The notes under the pieces: generated by a model | Databases searched by the model: none | The model's input: the letters and a program-made list of their open reading frames with translations, nothing else | What the model was told of the DNA's origin: nothing | Source of the DNA: Cepaea nemoralis | Lineage: Eukaryota; Mollusca; Gastropoda; Stylommatophora; Helicidae | NCBI GenBank assembly: GCA_014155875.1 | Contig: JACEFZ010011721.1 | Location: 288,501-352,500 of the forward strand | DNA: 64,000 nucleotides | Direction of reading: 5' to 3' | Position numbers and translations under genes: made by a program | Part shown: one piece after another, positions 10,486 through 20,300 of the stretch | How the letters are laid out: each line of letters begins with the position of its first letter | Position numbering within the stretch: position 1 is the first letter of the stretch

Positions 10486-11307
10486 ACTAGTGTCCTTAGT
10501 AGTGGCAATTTCCCAGACAGGAGAGCCTCGAGTACTGATTTTGCATCTGCCAACAGCATCACAGGTAGGTTGTGTACCATGGTTGGTATTTAGTAATTTT
10601 TCTGTTGCTATCTTGATTGCCTCAATTTCAGCATCATAGTTATGGCAGTACTTTCCAGTCAGAACTCTGGCCGTGTCCCTAGTATTATTTGGGTATTCTA
10701 TGTACACTCCCGCTCCTCCATTTCGGACAGCATTTTGTGCTGACCCATCTGTGTAGACTCGGATCCAGTGGTCCTGTGGGTATTCGTCATCAAGGAAGCT
10801 GAGGGTGGCTTTTCTGCTGTACACTGTTCTGTTCTTCCTTGTCAAATATTCCTCGCACTTTATTCTGGATTTGTAGTGATAGTCTATGTGCATCTTTCCA
10901 TGTAGTTCACTCTAGAATAGTTGTCAGGGGATACCAACTGTGGGCAGATCGTTTCGCCTGGTGGATAAAACTACTTCTTTTCAATCGCCCCATTACCAAG
11001 TTTTCAAATCGGTTCTTCATAGGGTGGTCTGGCAAGCTGATGAACATTTCTGCTTGTATTAGTGTTTTCGTATCTCTGCGCTCAGTGCTTGGATCCTCCC
11101 AATTTTCTCCATTGCTACTATAAGGGTTGATCTCATCCCTCCTGTGGTGACTCTAAGAGCTTGATTCTGCACCCTGTCCAGCTCATGTAGTGTGCTTTTT
11201 GATGCTGAACACCACGCAGTTGACCCGTATTCCAGGTGTGGTCGTATGCTCTGTTGATAAACTTTGCTAAGTATTTTCCCACTGGCTCCCCATGTGGTTC
11301 CACTTAG

Positions 11308-14068
11308 CTTGCAAGAAACTCACCTTAACGAAAATATAGCCTTCGAAAAGACAGACGAAAGGGTGGGATACTAACCCTTGTTAAAAATAGCTTCGCTGCT
11401 TCACAAATTGAAGTTTACATGGAAGGGGCTGAGTATCAGGCACTTAAACTTATGACAGGCAATACAGAATTTTGCCTGCTCAATTACTACTGTCCAAATG
11501 ACCGCCCGCAGGCTCTAGACCCACTGCCTTTAAAAGAAAAAAAAATGATTGTGTGTGGCGATTTCAACAGTCACTCACAGAGCTGGGACTATGATCACAT
11601 GGACCAGAGAGGAGAGAGACTGGAAGACTGGCAGGATGAGAATATATTCATCTTGATTAACAAACCGTCCGACCCACATTCTTTCTACTCGAGATCATGG
11701 CACACTACAACTACACTTGACTTGGCTTTTCATTCACCAGACCTGGCGTGGAACATTACACGAATTGTAGGGAAACAGCTAGGTGGTAGTGACCATCGGC
11801 CAGTTTTTCTAATTGTAGAAAATGGGCTTGTAAGTGAAAGCAGCACTCTCTCAAGGTATAACTACAAGAAAGCAGACTGGGCAATGTACAAACATCGCAC
11901 CAGCATACTGGTTAGAAACCTGAACACTAGAGGGACATAAATAAAGTAGTTGAAGAGTTTGGGAAATGCATACTACAGGCAGCACGAGAAAAAGTACCAA
12001 GAGGAGCTCGTAAACACTATAAACCCTACTGGAGTAGTGAACAGGAACAGTTGCATAATGACGTGGAAGTGTGTAGAAAGCAAGCAGAGGCCACAGCCAG
12101 CCAAGAGCACCACAATAAATTCCAGCATGCAAAAGCCAAATTTCAAAGGGCCCAGCTGCAGGCTAGACGGAAAAGCTGGCATGAGAAAACATAGTCCCTG
12201 AACTTTGAAAAAGACACAAGGTAGTTATGGAAGCTAATAAAACAACTTAACGATGAGGGCATTGGGGGGAAACTCAAACATTGCACTACATAAAGACAGA
12301 AACATCTTAACCGGAAAGCAAGCAGCTGACCATTTTGCGGACTCATTCGCACAAGATAACAACATCGAAATTAGTCCAGAGAAACAACAAGAGATTCGAG
12401 AGAAACGGCAACATACAGGACAGAAGGAAATAGTACATGAGGTTCTGGAGGCACCCATCACAATCAGCGAACTGGAGTTAGCCATATCAAAACTGAAAAT
12501 GAGAAAGTCACCAGGAGCTGATGGTATCTCCAATGAGATGATCAGGAACCTAGGAACAGAAGCCAAAGCAAAGCTTTTGCAGATCTTCAATAATACCTGG
12601 ACCTTAGGCAGTGTTCCACAAGTCTGGAGAGAAGCAATCATGATCCATCCATCCATCATGTGCCATGCCGGTAAGCGTGGGCGGTCATGTTCTGCCATCT
12701 CACTAGATCACCAGAGTCATGGATCAGCTCCATGTTTCTGTCTCGACCATGCCACAAGGCCAAGCCATCCAGGTACTTGCTTCTAGGTCTTCCCCTTGGT
12801 CTGTTCCCCTCGATCTTACCAGTTGTCACCAAATTCTCCAATCCATTTCTTCTCATAACATGCCCAAAGAATTTTGACTGTCTACGTCTAATTTCTCTAA
12901 TCAATTTACGATCTTCATTTGTTTCTTGAAGGACTTGTTCATTGGTCTTTCTGGCTGTCCATGGTATTCTTTGCATTTTCCTCAGAAACCACATCTCTAC
13001 AGCCATCAGATGTTTTTCAGCCTGACTGCTCATTGTCCACGCTTCACATCCATATAAAAGTACAGGTTCTATGTAGCATCTCAACACTCTTTTTCTCGTT
13101 TCAATTGACATCTTTTTATTGGTCAATATGTTTTTCATCTTGCTAAAGGCTACTTTTGCCATGGCGATTCTTGTTCTGATCTCTTCAAGGCATCTCCCAT
13201 CAGATGTTATTACTGTTCTGAGATAATTGTACCTACTCACTTGTTGAAGAATATTCCCATTTCATCATGATATCCCTCCTAAAATCAGGGAACGATAGTT
13301 CCATTGCCTCCAACTACAGACCAGTTAGCCTCACCAGCTGTCTCTGCAAAACAATGGAGCGCATCATCAATTACAGACTGCAGTGGTACATTGATAGTGA
13401 AAACATCCTCATGCCACAACAGGCTGGCTTTAGGCAGTGCTACTCTACGGAAGAACAGACAACCTACCTCTCTCAAGAAATTGAGGATGCATTCCAAGAG
13501 AAGAAGCAGGTGCTTGCGGCATGGATAGATCTGAAGAAAGCCTTTGATAAAGCCTGGAAAGAAGATTTGATTGAGAAACTGTAAAGTCAATGGAAGAATG
13601 TACAAATGGGTGAAAGCATACTTGCACAACAGAAGAGCCCGAGTACAGATAGATGGACTCAAGAGCAAGAAAATACTACTGCGCCACGGTGTTCCCCAGG
13701 GCGGAGTCTTGTCCCCCACACTTTTTCTAATCTTCACCAACGATCTTGTTACTAATCTACCGCAAGTAATTAAAGCGGCAATGTACGCTAATGACCTGGT
13801 TTTGTGGAGCACAAATGAACATGCATCAGTGGCCACCATATCGCTACAAAGAGCTGTAGATACTTTTGTTACATGGGCGGATAGATGGTGTGTAGGCATA
13901 AACATTGAAAAATGTAGCACCACTCTATTTACCCTCTCTCCGAAACAAAAGACAAGGAGCATCCAGATAAATGGAACATCCCTAAGAGAAGATAAAGAAC
14001 CAACATACCTTGGAGTAACATGTGATGCCAGGCTGACATGGAGAACTCACATTTAAAAAAGCAGTAGC
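11308..14068 (+). mobile_element. LINE-C, 5' half in inverted orientation (endonuclease and RT)
   Basis: Plus-strand 5' half of the same LINE family as 9193-11307. It begins LQETHLNEN (endonuclease catalytic E), then MIVCGDFNSHSQSWDY near 11548, TTTLDLAFHSPD, GGSDHRPVF (SDH motif), then the reverse transcriptase: SPGADGISNEMIRNLG near 12510, SNYRPVSLTSCLCKTMERII near 13310, WIDLKKAFDKAWKEDL, HGVPQGGVLSPTLF near 13690. The active site YADD reads Y-A-N-D (13785-13796), a lost catalytic aspartate. It ends at PTYLGVTCDARLTWRTHI. Frameshifts occur near 11940, 12200-12250 and 13580. A LINE-F copy is nested at 12645-13263. Confidence 0.87.
12637..13271 (-). mobile_element. LINE-F C-terminal fragment with 8-bp target duplication
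   Basis: Element 12645-13263, flanked by ATCATGAT (12637-12644 and 13264-13271), nested in the LINE-C reverse transcriptase. The minus-strand frame reads YNYLRTVITSDGRCLEEI, then LLYGCEAWTMSSQ, then FFGHVMRRNGLENLVTTGKI, ending W-Q-N-M-T-A-H-A-Y-R-H-G-T with a (ATGG)n tail. It is the cleanest copy of this C-terminus in the window and serves as reference for the fragments at 18226, 48430, 55480 and for the 57-bp minisatellite. No reverse transcriptase active site is present because of 5' truncation. Confidence 0.9.
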
Positions 14069-14155
14069 TTTCCTTCTGGCTTTTGCTACTGCTTTTTAAA
14101 AAATGTGTTTTCTCCATGTCAGCCTGGCATCAAATGCTACTCCAAGGTATGTTGG
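14000..14155. repeat. Fold-back palindrome at the LINE-C break
   Basis: Left arm 14000-14068 and right arm 14085-14155 are inverted copies separated by a 16-nt loop. The left arm ends the plus-strand 5' half of LINE-C. The right arm, with the loop, reads on the minus strand TYLGVAFDARLTW then KAVAKARRKA, the sense continuation of the same protein. The arms differ at several positions, so they are not a fresh copy. Confidence 0.9.
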
Positions 14156-15690
14156 TTACCCCAGGTAACCTCCCTTTTTGAACCGCTGTCTCTCTGTACT
14201 TGTTCCTCATCAAGTACTTCGTGATTCGACTGGCCATGATCGAGAAAAATATTTTCCCCTCGACGTTCAAGAGAGAGATCGGCCTGAATTGGGCAATGCC
14301 GGTTGAGTTTTGCTCTTTGGGAATGTAGATTCCGTGGCTGTCTTCCACTCCGAGCTGACATGCTTGTGTTTCCACGCGGATTTCAGTATCTGGTGTTGCT
14401 TCTTAAGGACATTCGGGCATCTTTTGTAGACTGTAAGGCAAACCGTTGGACCCCGGTGCCGACTTATTTCTTGCTTTCTTAATTACTGCAACCACCTCGC
14501 TCCACATAGGAGGTCTGGCATTGAACGCCACCGTTGGTTCTTCCGGGTATTTGAGCCTTTCAATTTCTCCGAGTGGGACATCCCGTTGGGCATCGGAGTA
14601 CGTCGTCACGAGGTGGTTCTCCAACTCCACTTTGCTGACATTGAGGATGATCGGATCGCGGTTGCTCGAACAAGTCCCGTGCAAACTTGTATGGTTCCCG
14701 GAAGAATCTCTCACGTTCCTTCCGGGTATTCCGCCTGTTCTTGCAGAACCACTCCGCTCGAGATAGGGCATTGTGCCTGGCTTTCAGATGTTGCCACACC
14801 TGGCACAAGCCCTCTTTCCCACGATCTGCCTCTGTTTTCCACCGTTTCCAAACGGCGTTCTTCTGTTTCCTTACTTCCTCCAGAAGTTTCTGCGCCTGGT
14901 ATTCTGTGGCATAGCTGCTTCCTTCTTCTCGCTGCAACCAAACTGAATCAGCGAGTGGAGGTAGACAATCTCTCCGAACTTTATCAGCTTCTCCTCAAAA
15001 GGATTTGTGTTTTCGTTCTTCTTCTAAAACACAGGACAACGTCTCATCTAATAATGCACACTCTGCCTTCCTGGTGGCATTAGGGAACTTGATCTTCACC
15101 CTGAGACTCTCGGAAGATTACTCGGGTACGTCACAGGTGACCTTGACTCGAGTCTTCTCAGCACTGTCGGTTAGGGTTGCCCCTAGCCCAGCACTGTGGG
15201 GTTCTCCCTGGCTGAGATCCTCTTGTGTCTCATCCTGTACCCAGGAGCACTGCCGTGCCTCCTGTGACTCTCGCACTTCTTACGTTCAACGTGAATTTTC
15301 ATTCCCCGGAAGGTGAAGCTTCTACCACAGACGCATGGCCAGCCCGGTCGGTGGGCTGAAATCATGGTCCGTTGGACGGATAGGGTCGTCACCATGTGGT
15401 CGCCAATGGATCCTTCGTGCTCTCGACACCCTTTCAGAGGATCCTGGGGGAATCTTTTCTTACTTTTACTCCGTGACGCGATAAGGATATTATACAGCAT
15501 TAGGGGTTATCAGCCCGGTCAGTTGTCGGCCCCACCGTTTCACCGGTGGAGCCAGTTTCACCTCTGCGCTGAAGCAGCTCGCTGTCTTTCCAGATGTCCA
15601 CCCGTCTATCCAGAACGTCTGGTGGACTGGCCACAAGTTAGTCGTAAAAACTCCGCTGCGGAGCAAACACGGCAGGAGGTTTCTGATCGT
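14156..15690 (-). pseudogene. R2-like LINE, 5' part only
   Basis: Minus-strand remnant. Near 15300-15360 it encodes WPCVCGRSFTFRGMKIHVER, a C-C-H-C finger like the N-terminal fingers of R2/NeSL-type LINEs. Downstream come KRWKTEADRGKEGL, FFREPYKFARDLFEQ and KKARNKSAPGSNGLPYSLQK (start of the reverse transcriptase), then QFRPISLLNVEGKIFFSIMA near 14250. It stops at 14156 before the catalytic site and before any endonuclease, so the 3' part is missing; for a LINE this implies later deletion or rearrangement rather than normal truncation. Several frameshifts. Confidence 0.75.
15487..15610 (+). repeat. Short dispersed repeat, copy 1
   Basis: About 115 bp, beginning ATACAGCATTAGGGGTTAT, matching the minus strand of 60625-60740. 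It lies at the 5' side of the R2-like remnant and could be a SINE or shared untranslated region. Nearby, 15690-15730 resembles the middle of SINE-X (around 10165-10205). Confidence 0.65.
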
Positions 15691-15734
15691 CAGTGGTAGC
15701 GGCAGTCACTAGAAAACCAGCAGCCACACATTAC

Positions 15735-16120
15735 TCAATCAATCAAGCATGTGCCGTCTCCACAATGGATCTACAACACTGTCTGTCTCTCGCCTTGACT
15801 GTACATTCTGTCAGGCTGATGTTCGTCCATCTCTTGATGTTATCTTCCCACTTGTATCGTTGTCTACCCTTGCTCGCAACCTTGCCTTCCAGTATGGTTT
15901 TTATAAGAGTATCATGTCTTTTAACATGGCCGAAATATTTCACTTGCCTCCTCTTTATTTCTTTCGTCAACTCTCTCTTAATTCCCAGTTTTTCTAGAAC
16001 CTCTGCATTTGATTGTTTTTGTTTCCAAGACATACGACATATTCGTCTGTATATCCACATCTCCAGGGCTTCTGTGCGACTTTCTAGTTGCTTCTTCAAT
16101 GTCCAGGCTTCCGCGCCATG
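15735..16120 (-). mobile_element. RTE-like LINE C-terminal fragment
   Basis: Minus-strand frame of 118 residues: TEALEMWIYRRICRMSWKQK, then EIKRRQVKYFGHVKRHD, then RQRYKWEDNIKRW, the usual last domain of RTE/BovB-like LINEs after the reverse transcriptase. The 3' end carries an (ATCA)n-like tail near 15733-15745. 5'-truncated; the frame is open over its whole length. Different family from LINE-A and LINE-F. Confidence 0.82.
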
Positions 16121-16384
16121 CAGTAGCGTTGAATTATACGTAGCATTTGACGATTCTCATTACTGCATAAGGCAAACCTAGTTAGTTCATTTAAGGATTG
16201 TCCCTGAGTTATTTTCCGTGTTTCTACTTTTAGTCGGGTAATGATAACATCCAGAGAAGCCATAGCTAGGCCCTTTCCATCACGAAGCAGGAATGCTAGT
16301 TCAGCGGAAAACTGTATTATATATTCGTTACCTTGTCCTAAGGATGGGGACCTGCAGTTAATTCCTGCAGCCTTATGGGTTCTA

Positions 16385-16650
16385 TCCTTAAAAAAAAAAA
16401 AAGTTAGTTGCATATCCTTTACAGGACGTAGCTGTAGCAGTCATCCACAACAATTTTTGAATTTTGGCAGTTCGTGATTCCTGGGCAAGTTTATATAGTT
16501 TATGTTCAGTAGTTTGCCATTGCTTTCTGAACGACCGGCACCCATCCCTTTTCATAAAAAAATAATTACGTAAGGCGGTCTGCTGCCAAATCGCCCACAT
16601 TGGGTATGCGGATTACGAACTGCGTCCGTAAATCCTTCGCTAAGGAGCGT
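16385..16650 (-). repeat. SINE3 copy
   Basis: Minus-strand copy of a short repeat also found at 38590-38740 plus 39150-39240 (minus) and 52200-52340 (plus). Shared blocks include AAGCAATGGCAAACTACTGA and GTCCTGTAAAGGATATGCA before an A-rich tail. The A-rich tail is the T-free A run at 16389-16402 read from the other strand context. Only the body and tail are clear; the head is diverged. Confidence 0.7.
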
Positions 16651-17215
16651 TTTCTATCCCAAAGGACCCTCTCTTTAGTCTTTATTAATGATTATTGTTT
16701 TATAATTTTAATTGTTATATGCTGAAGAGGAGACGACTCACGAAAAGTCAGGCAGGGGTCCAAGACTGCCTGTTCAGTTCAGTGCATCCAAGCCCACCAT
16801 ACGAAGTCAAAAGCAACCTGCAGCTGAGGGTACTTGTCCTGAATGAAGAGAAGTCCAGTGGTCGGAGATGAGTCTGTCCACCAAGGAAGCTAGTCTGGTG
16901 CTTCTGGGAGGAGGCCTAACAAGATCAGATGATACCATATCTCAAGACCTGCCTCTGTAATCTGTATCATCCAGCTGACAGTAAACTCCTGCCTCTCAAA
17001 CGGTTGGATGATGTCACAGGCCCACAGAACCATTCTCAGCATAACTCCACCCCTTTGTCTGGTATAATGTTATATAAACTTCTCAGAGACAACGTCTCTA
17101 ATAAAGATTTAGTGTGTTGGTTCTCTTTTCTCAAGGTTGAGTTGTTCATAGTGTTACTTTAAGTATCTGTCTTAGATAAAAAACAAAGTTGAAGTCTGCC
17201 GTCCGGGATCTTCAG
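16651..17215. other. No gene seen; possible upstream region of the zinc-finger gene
   Basis: No recognised element. A first exon of the zinc-finger gene should lie here or further upstream, because the earliest exon I can support has an in-frame stop at 17177-17179 upstream and no start codon. I could not choose a first exon or promoter. Confidence 0.4.
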
Positions 17216-17325
17216 CTTCAGCCAGATGACATTAAATTAGAGATAGAATATCAATGTATATCCATAGATACAGTAAGGACTGGGGATCCCTCCCCCTACC
17301 TGGTACAAGAAGCAACATTGAAAGG
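17216..17325 (+). CDS. Zinc-finger gene, exon 1 of the model
   Basis: Follows a pyrimidine-rich stretch and AG at 17214-17215; donor GTGAGT at 17326. It encodes LQPDDIKLEIEYQCISIDTV and 17 further residues. IKLE fits the SUMO consensus psi-K-x-E. There is no methionine and an in-frame stop lies at 17177-17179, so it is either an internal exon or part of the 5' untranslated region if translation starts in the next exon. It ends in phase 2, matching the next exon. Confidence 0.55.
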
Positions 17326-20300
17326 GTGAGTTATGTTTAAAATTAAAAACTATGCCTGGGGTATTTTAAGTATTTAGTTAAGATTTCTGCTTATCTAATT
17401 ATCTGTATCAGTAATTCATAATTGCACTCTGTGACGGGGTAGCCAAGTTGGGGTTGAGACGTCCATCTGCGAAATGTATACCTATTTCGCTTCACTGCAA
17501 GGACTAAGGGCATTTGTATAGGGTGTATTTTTAATGGCTGGACCTTTTTAAATCAGGTATTTACAGACAGAGATGAATAGTATTGGGAGGGCATAATATA
17601 GGGAGCTGTGGGAGATAGTAAAAGGGTATGGGTTGGTTGGAGGCCTATACCCTAATGGAGGATACAGGGCAGAACAAGAACACTGACATCACATCATCTG
17701 GGACATTACAGGGCAAAGTTCAGGTATCTTCAACTCCAGCTGGCTAATTAGTTTATGATTCATTAAAACAGAGGTATTGTTTAATATTCACTTTATCCTG
17801 TATTTCAACATAACAGTGAGTACACCTAATAAATGTTTCAATGTTTATAATTGTAACTGTTTATATATTTTTTAACGATTTAAGCAGAGAACATTCATAC
17901 TACTATAGGAGCTGTCTTCAGAAATCGTGACAGAATGGAACACCTCCAAGACCCAGTAAACATTAAACAGGAATACATTTATGGGGTATGTTGTTACTGC
18001 AACATTTTAGTTAACATTAATTAACCTTTAATTCTTTTTTAGTTTTCATTGATAATGATATATCTTTGGCCCTGTTGCCAGGATGAAATTTGAATGTTCC
18101 AGGTCAGGATAGCAGCCTTATTATGAGGGGGGCTTCAAATGAAAACCTTAAATGTGTTTTAAATTATATCTGGTGAAAGTTGTTTGTCTCTTTCTCATTG
18201 TTGTATATAATGTTCTATTGAAACTAGAACATTATATACAACAATGAGAAAGAGACAAACAACTTTCTTTGGTCATGTGATGAGAAGAGATGCATTGGAG
18301 AATATCGTGACAACTGGGAAGATCGAGGGGAAGAAAGGAAGAGGCAGACCAAGTGAAATTATGCTGAATGGATTGAGATAGTGGCATGGAGGAATATCAT
18401 CAGCAGAGTTGATGCAGAACACCAAAGACTGAGATCTGTGGAGAGCCATGAACGCCTATGCCAGCTGGCAGGGCACTTGATGATGATGATTTGGTGAATA
18501 TATTCTGAAAAGGTAAAGAACAAATGTATCATTTTTCAATGTAGTCACCACTGTGTTCAATGCAAGTCCTCCAGTGCCGATAAAATGCTTGGATTTGTGC
18601 AGAAAAAAATTCTCGTGGCCACGTGTGCTGTAACTCTTCATTGGACCGAAAAGTCTCACAGAAGTCACGCTGTTTTAAAACTTCCTACTCCACTCACTTG
18701 CGGGACTAACAGGCATGCATCACCATACTTGACCTTCATTCACCAATGAATTTTTATAGGTTTCACCCCTTCACTGATCAAAAATTGGATAACATAACAC
18801 TGCTCTTCTTTCGTGCATGTCAGAAGTGGGGGCGGCCATCTTTAAGCTGTCCTTATAACATCACCATGTTCGTCTGCACCGTGATGTCATTTGCTTAACA
18901 CTCTTGGCATCCTTAACAACAATATTGACAATGGTATGGTTATTTCTATCTATATCTAATTTCTATCACACTTTTAAGGTTTTCATTTGAAGCTCCCACA
19001 TACTTCTGCTTTAGTTCTGTACCTTATGTATCAAGTCTAGCAGCACAGTTGAATAGTTCTAAAGGATGTGTTCAAGGTTCTAGCTCCAGTTCCATGTAGC
19101 CATGCATTTGTGTGGGGGATTTTGAAATAATATAGATGGTCGAACAATCTTCAGTAAATTGTTTTAAGGCTAATTGTGGTTTTGTCTTTTGCTTTGGGAG
19201 TTGGTGGATTAACTCAGGTATGTTGTGAGGGGCTGAGTGGTCTCGAGATATGGTGTCCAGCCTTGAGTGCTGGAGGTCCTGGCTTCAAGCCCCGGTGAGG
19301 GCTGGGATTTTTTTCATGTGGACTTCTAGTAACAAAATTTTCCCTGGTTTCTGGGTAGTGAGATTGGACGCCTGAGTGTATTGTGCACGTAAAAAATCCC
19401 TTAGCAGTTGGAAATTGAAAAGAGTAGCCTAAAGGTGGTGCCCAGGCAAAATATCAAGTTAAAAATCTACCTAAAGTATTTCAGAATCCTCGCTGGTGCT
19501 ACGGAGTTCGTGCACTGAGCTGAGATTTTCCGGACTCAGGCTTGAGTTAGGAGTAGAACGGAGCACTTACGGGTTACACCTGTGGGTCGTGATGTTGATC
19601 CGTCAACTAAACTAGGTCTGTTGTCCATGTCCATATTCTCTGCCACCAAGATGTATATTGACTGTGGGAGGTGGTGCTTGCTTCTTCTTGTGACACTGAA
19701 TGTCTGACCTGCTGCCAGTATGAGACAAGGCATCAGCTCTCTCTGTCTCCATAATTCTACACTGAGATAGTAGCCACTGGAAGGCAGAGGATAAGTTTAG
19801 TTTAGTTTAGTCGATGGATCAACATCACGGCACACAGGTGTAACCCATAAGTGCTCCGTTCTCCTCCTAACTCAAACCTGAGTTTGGAGAAACTCAGCTC
19901 AGTGCACGAACTCTGTAGCACCAGCGAGGAGAGGATAATAATCTTTGGAACGCTGGGTCTTTAAATATTTACTTGTAAGATATTTGTATCTGTTATTATA
20001 TCTCTTCTTTGTGTCCTATTTTCTCCCCCCCCCCCTTTTTAAAAGACTGAAAATCCCAATACAATTTTTGTTAATGGACATTGATTTTGTGTGTGTGTGT
20101 GTGTGTGTGCATGCATGTGAGAGAGAGAGTGTGTGTGAGTGAGTGAAAGAATGAGATTGTTTGATTGTTTGTTTGTTGAGAGAGAGAGAGAGCATGCATG
20201 TTTGTAAAAGAAAAAAAAACAGTTTCACAAGTGGCTACATTACACAGGCTGGCAAGTATTACGGACTGACACAAACATGACAAGTAGAGAGACTACAAGC

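Larger units (their letters stand above)
9193..11307 (-). mobile_element. LINE-C, 3' half (RT end, RNase H, zinc knuckle)
   Basis: Minus-strand 3' half of a Jockey/I-type LINE with RNase H. Order on the minus strand: KLSGTTWGASGKILSKVY and RPHLEYGSTAWC (reverse transcriptase thumb, near 11220-11307), RNase H with VYTDGSAQNA (first D) and NYDAEIEAIKIA (E) near 10600-10780, then CTCGLASQTAEHILQDCP, a C-C-H-C knuckle near 9350-9410, and a (AAG)n-type tail at 9193. It is interrupted by a 164-bp tandem duplication (9511-9838) and by the short element at 9870-10475. The 5' half of the same family lies next to it in the opposite direction (11308-14068). Confidence 0.87.
18122..19002 (-). mobile_element. 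Mariner-type element with TA duplication
   Basis: Element 18124-19000 between TA dinucleotides. Terminal inverted repeats share GCTTCAAATGAAAACCTTA (left near 18132, right near 18975-18993 reversed). The minus strand near 18530-18660 keeps the end of a mariner transposase: SNEELQHTWPREFFSAQIQA, then HWRTCIEHSGDYIEK. The rest of the transposase, including the catalytic triad, is absent, so it is a deleted non-autonomous copy. It is split by a LINE-F fragment at 18178-18491. Confidence 0.85.

Noticed and set aside
19228..19305. tRNA-Leu/Ser gene; the same at 38766-38840
   Set aside because: Both are heads of two nearly identical SINE2 copies with body and tail, not isolated tRNA genes.
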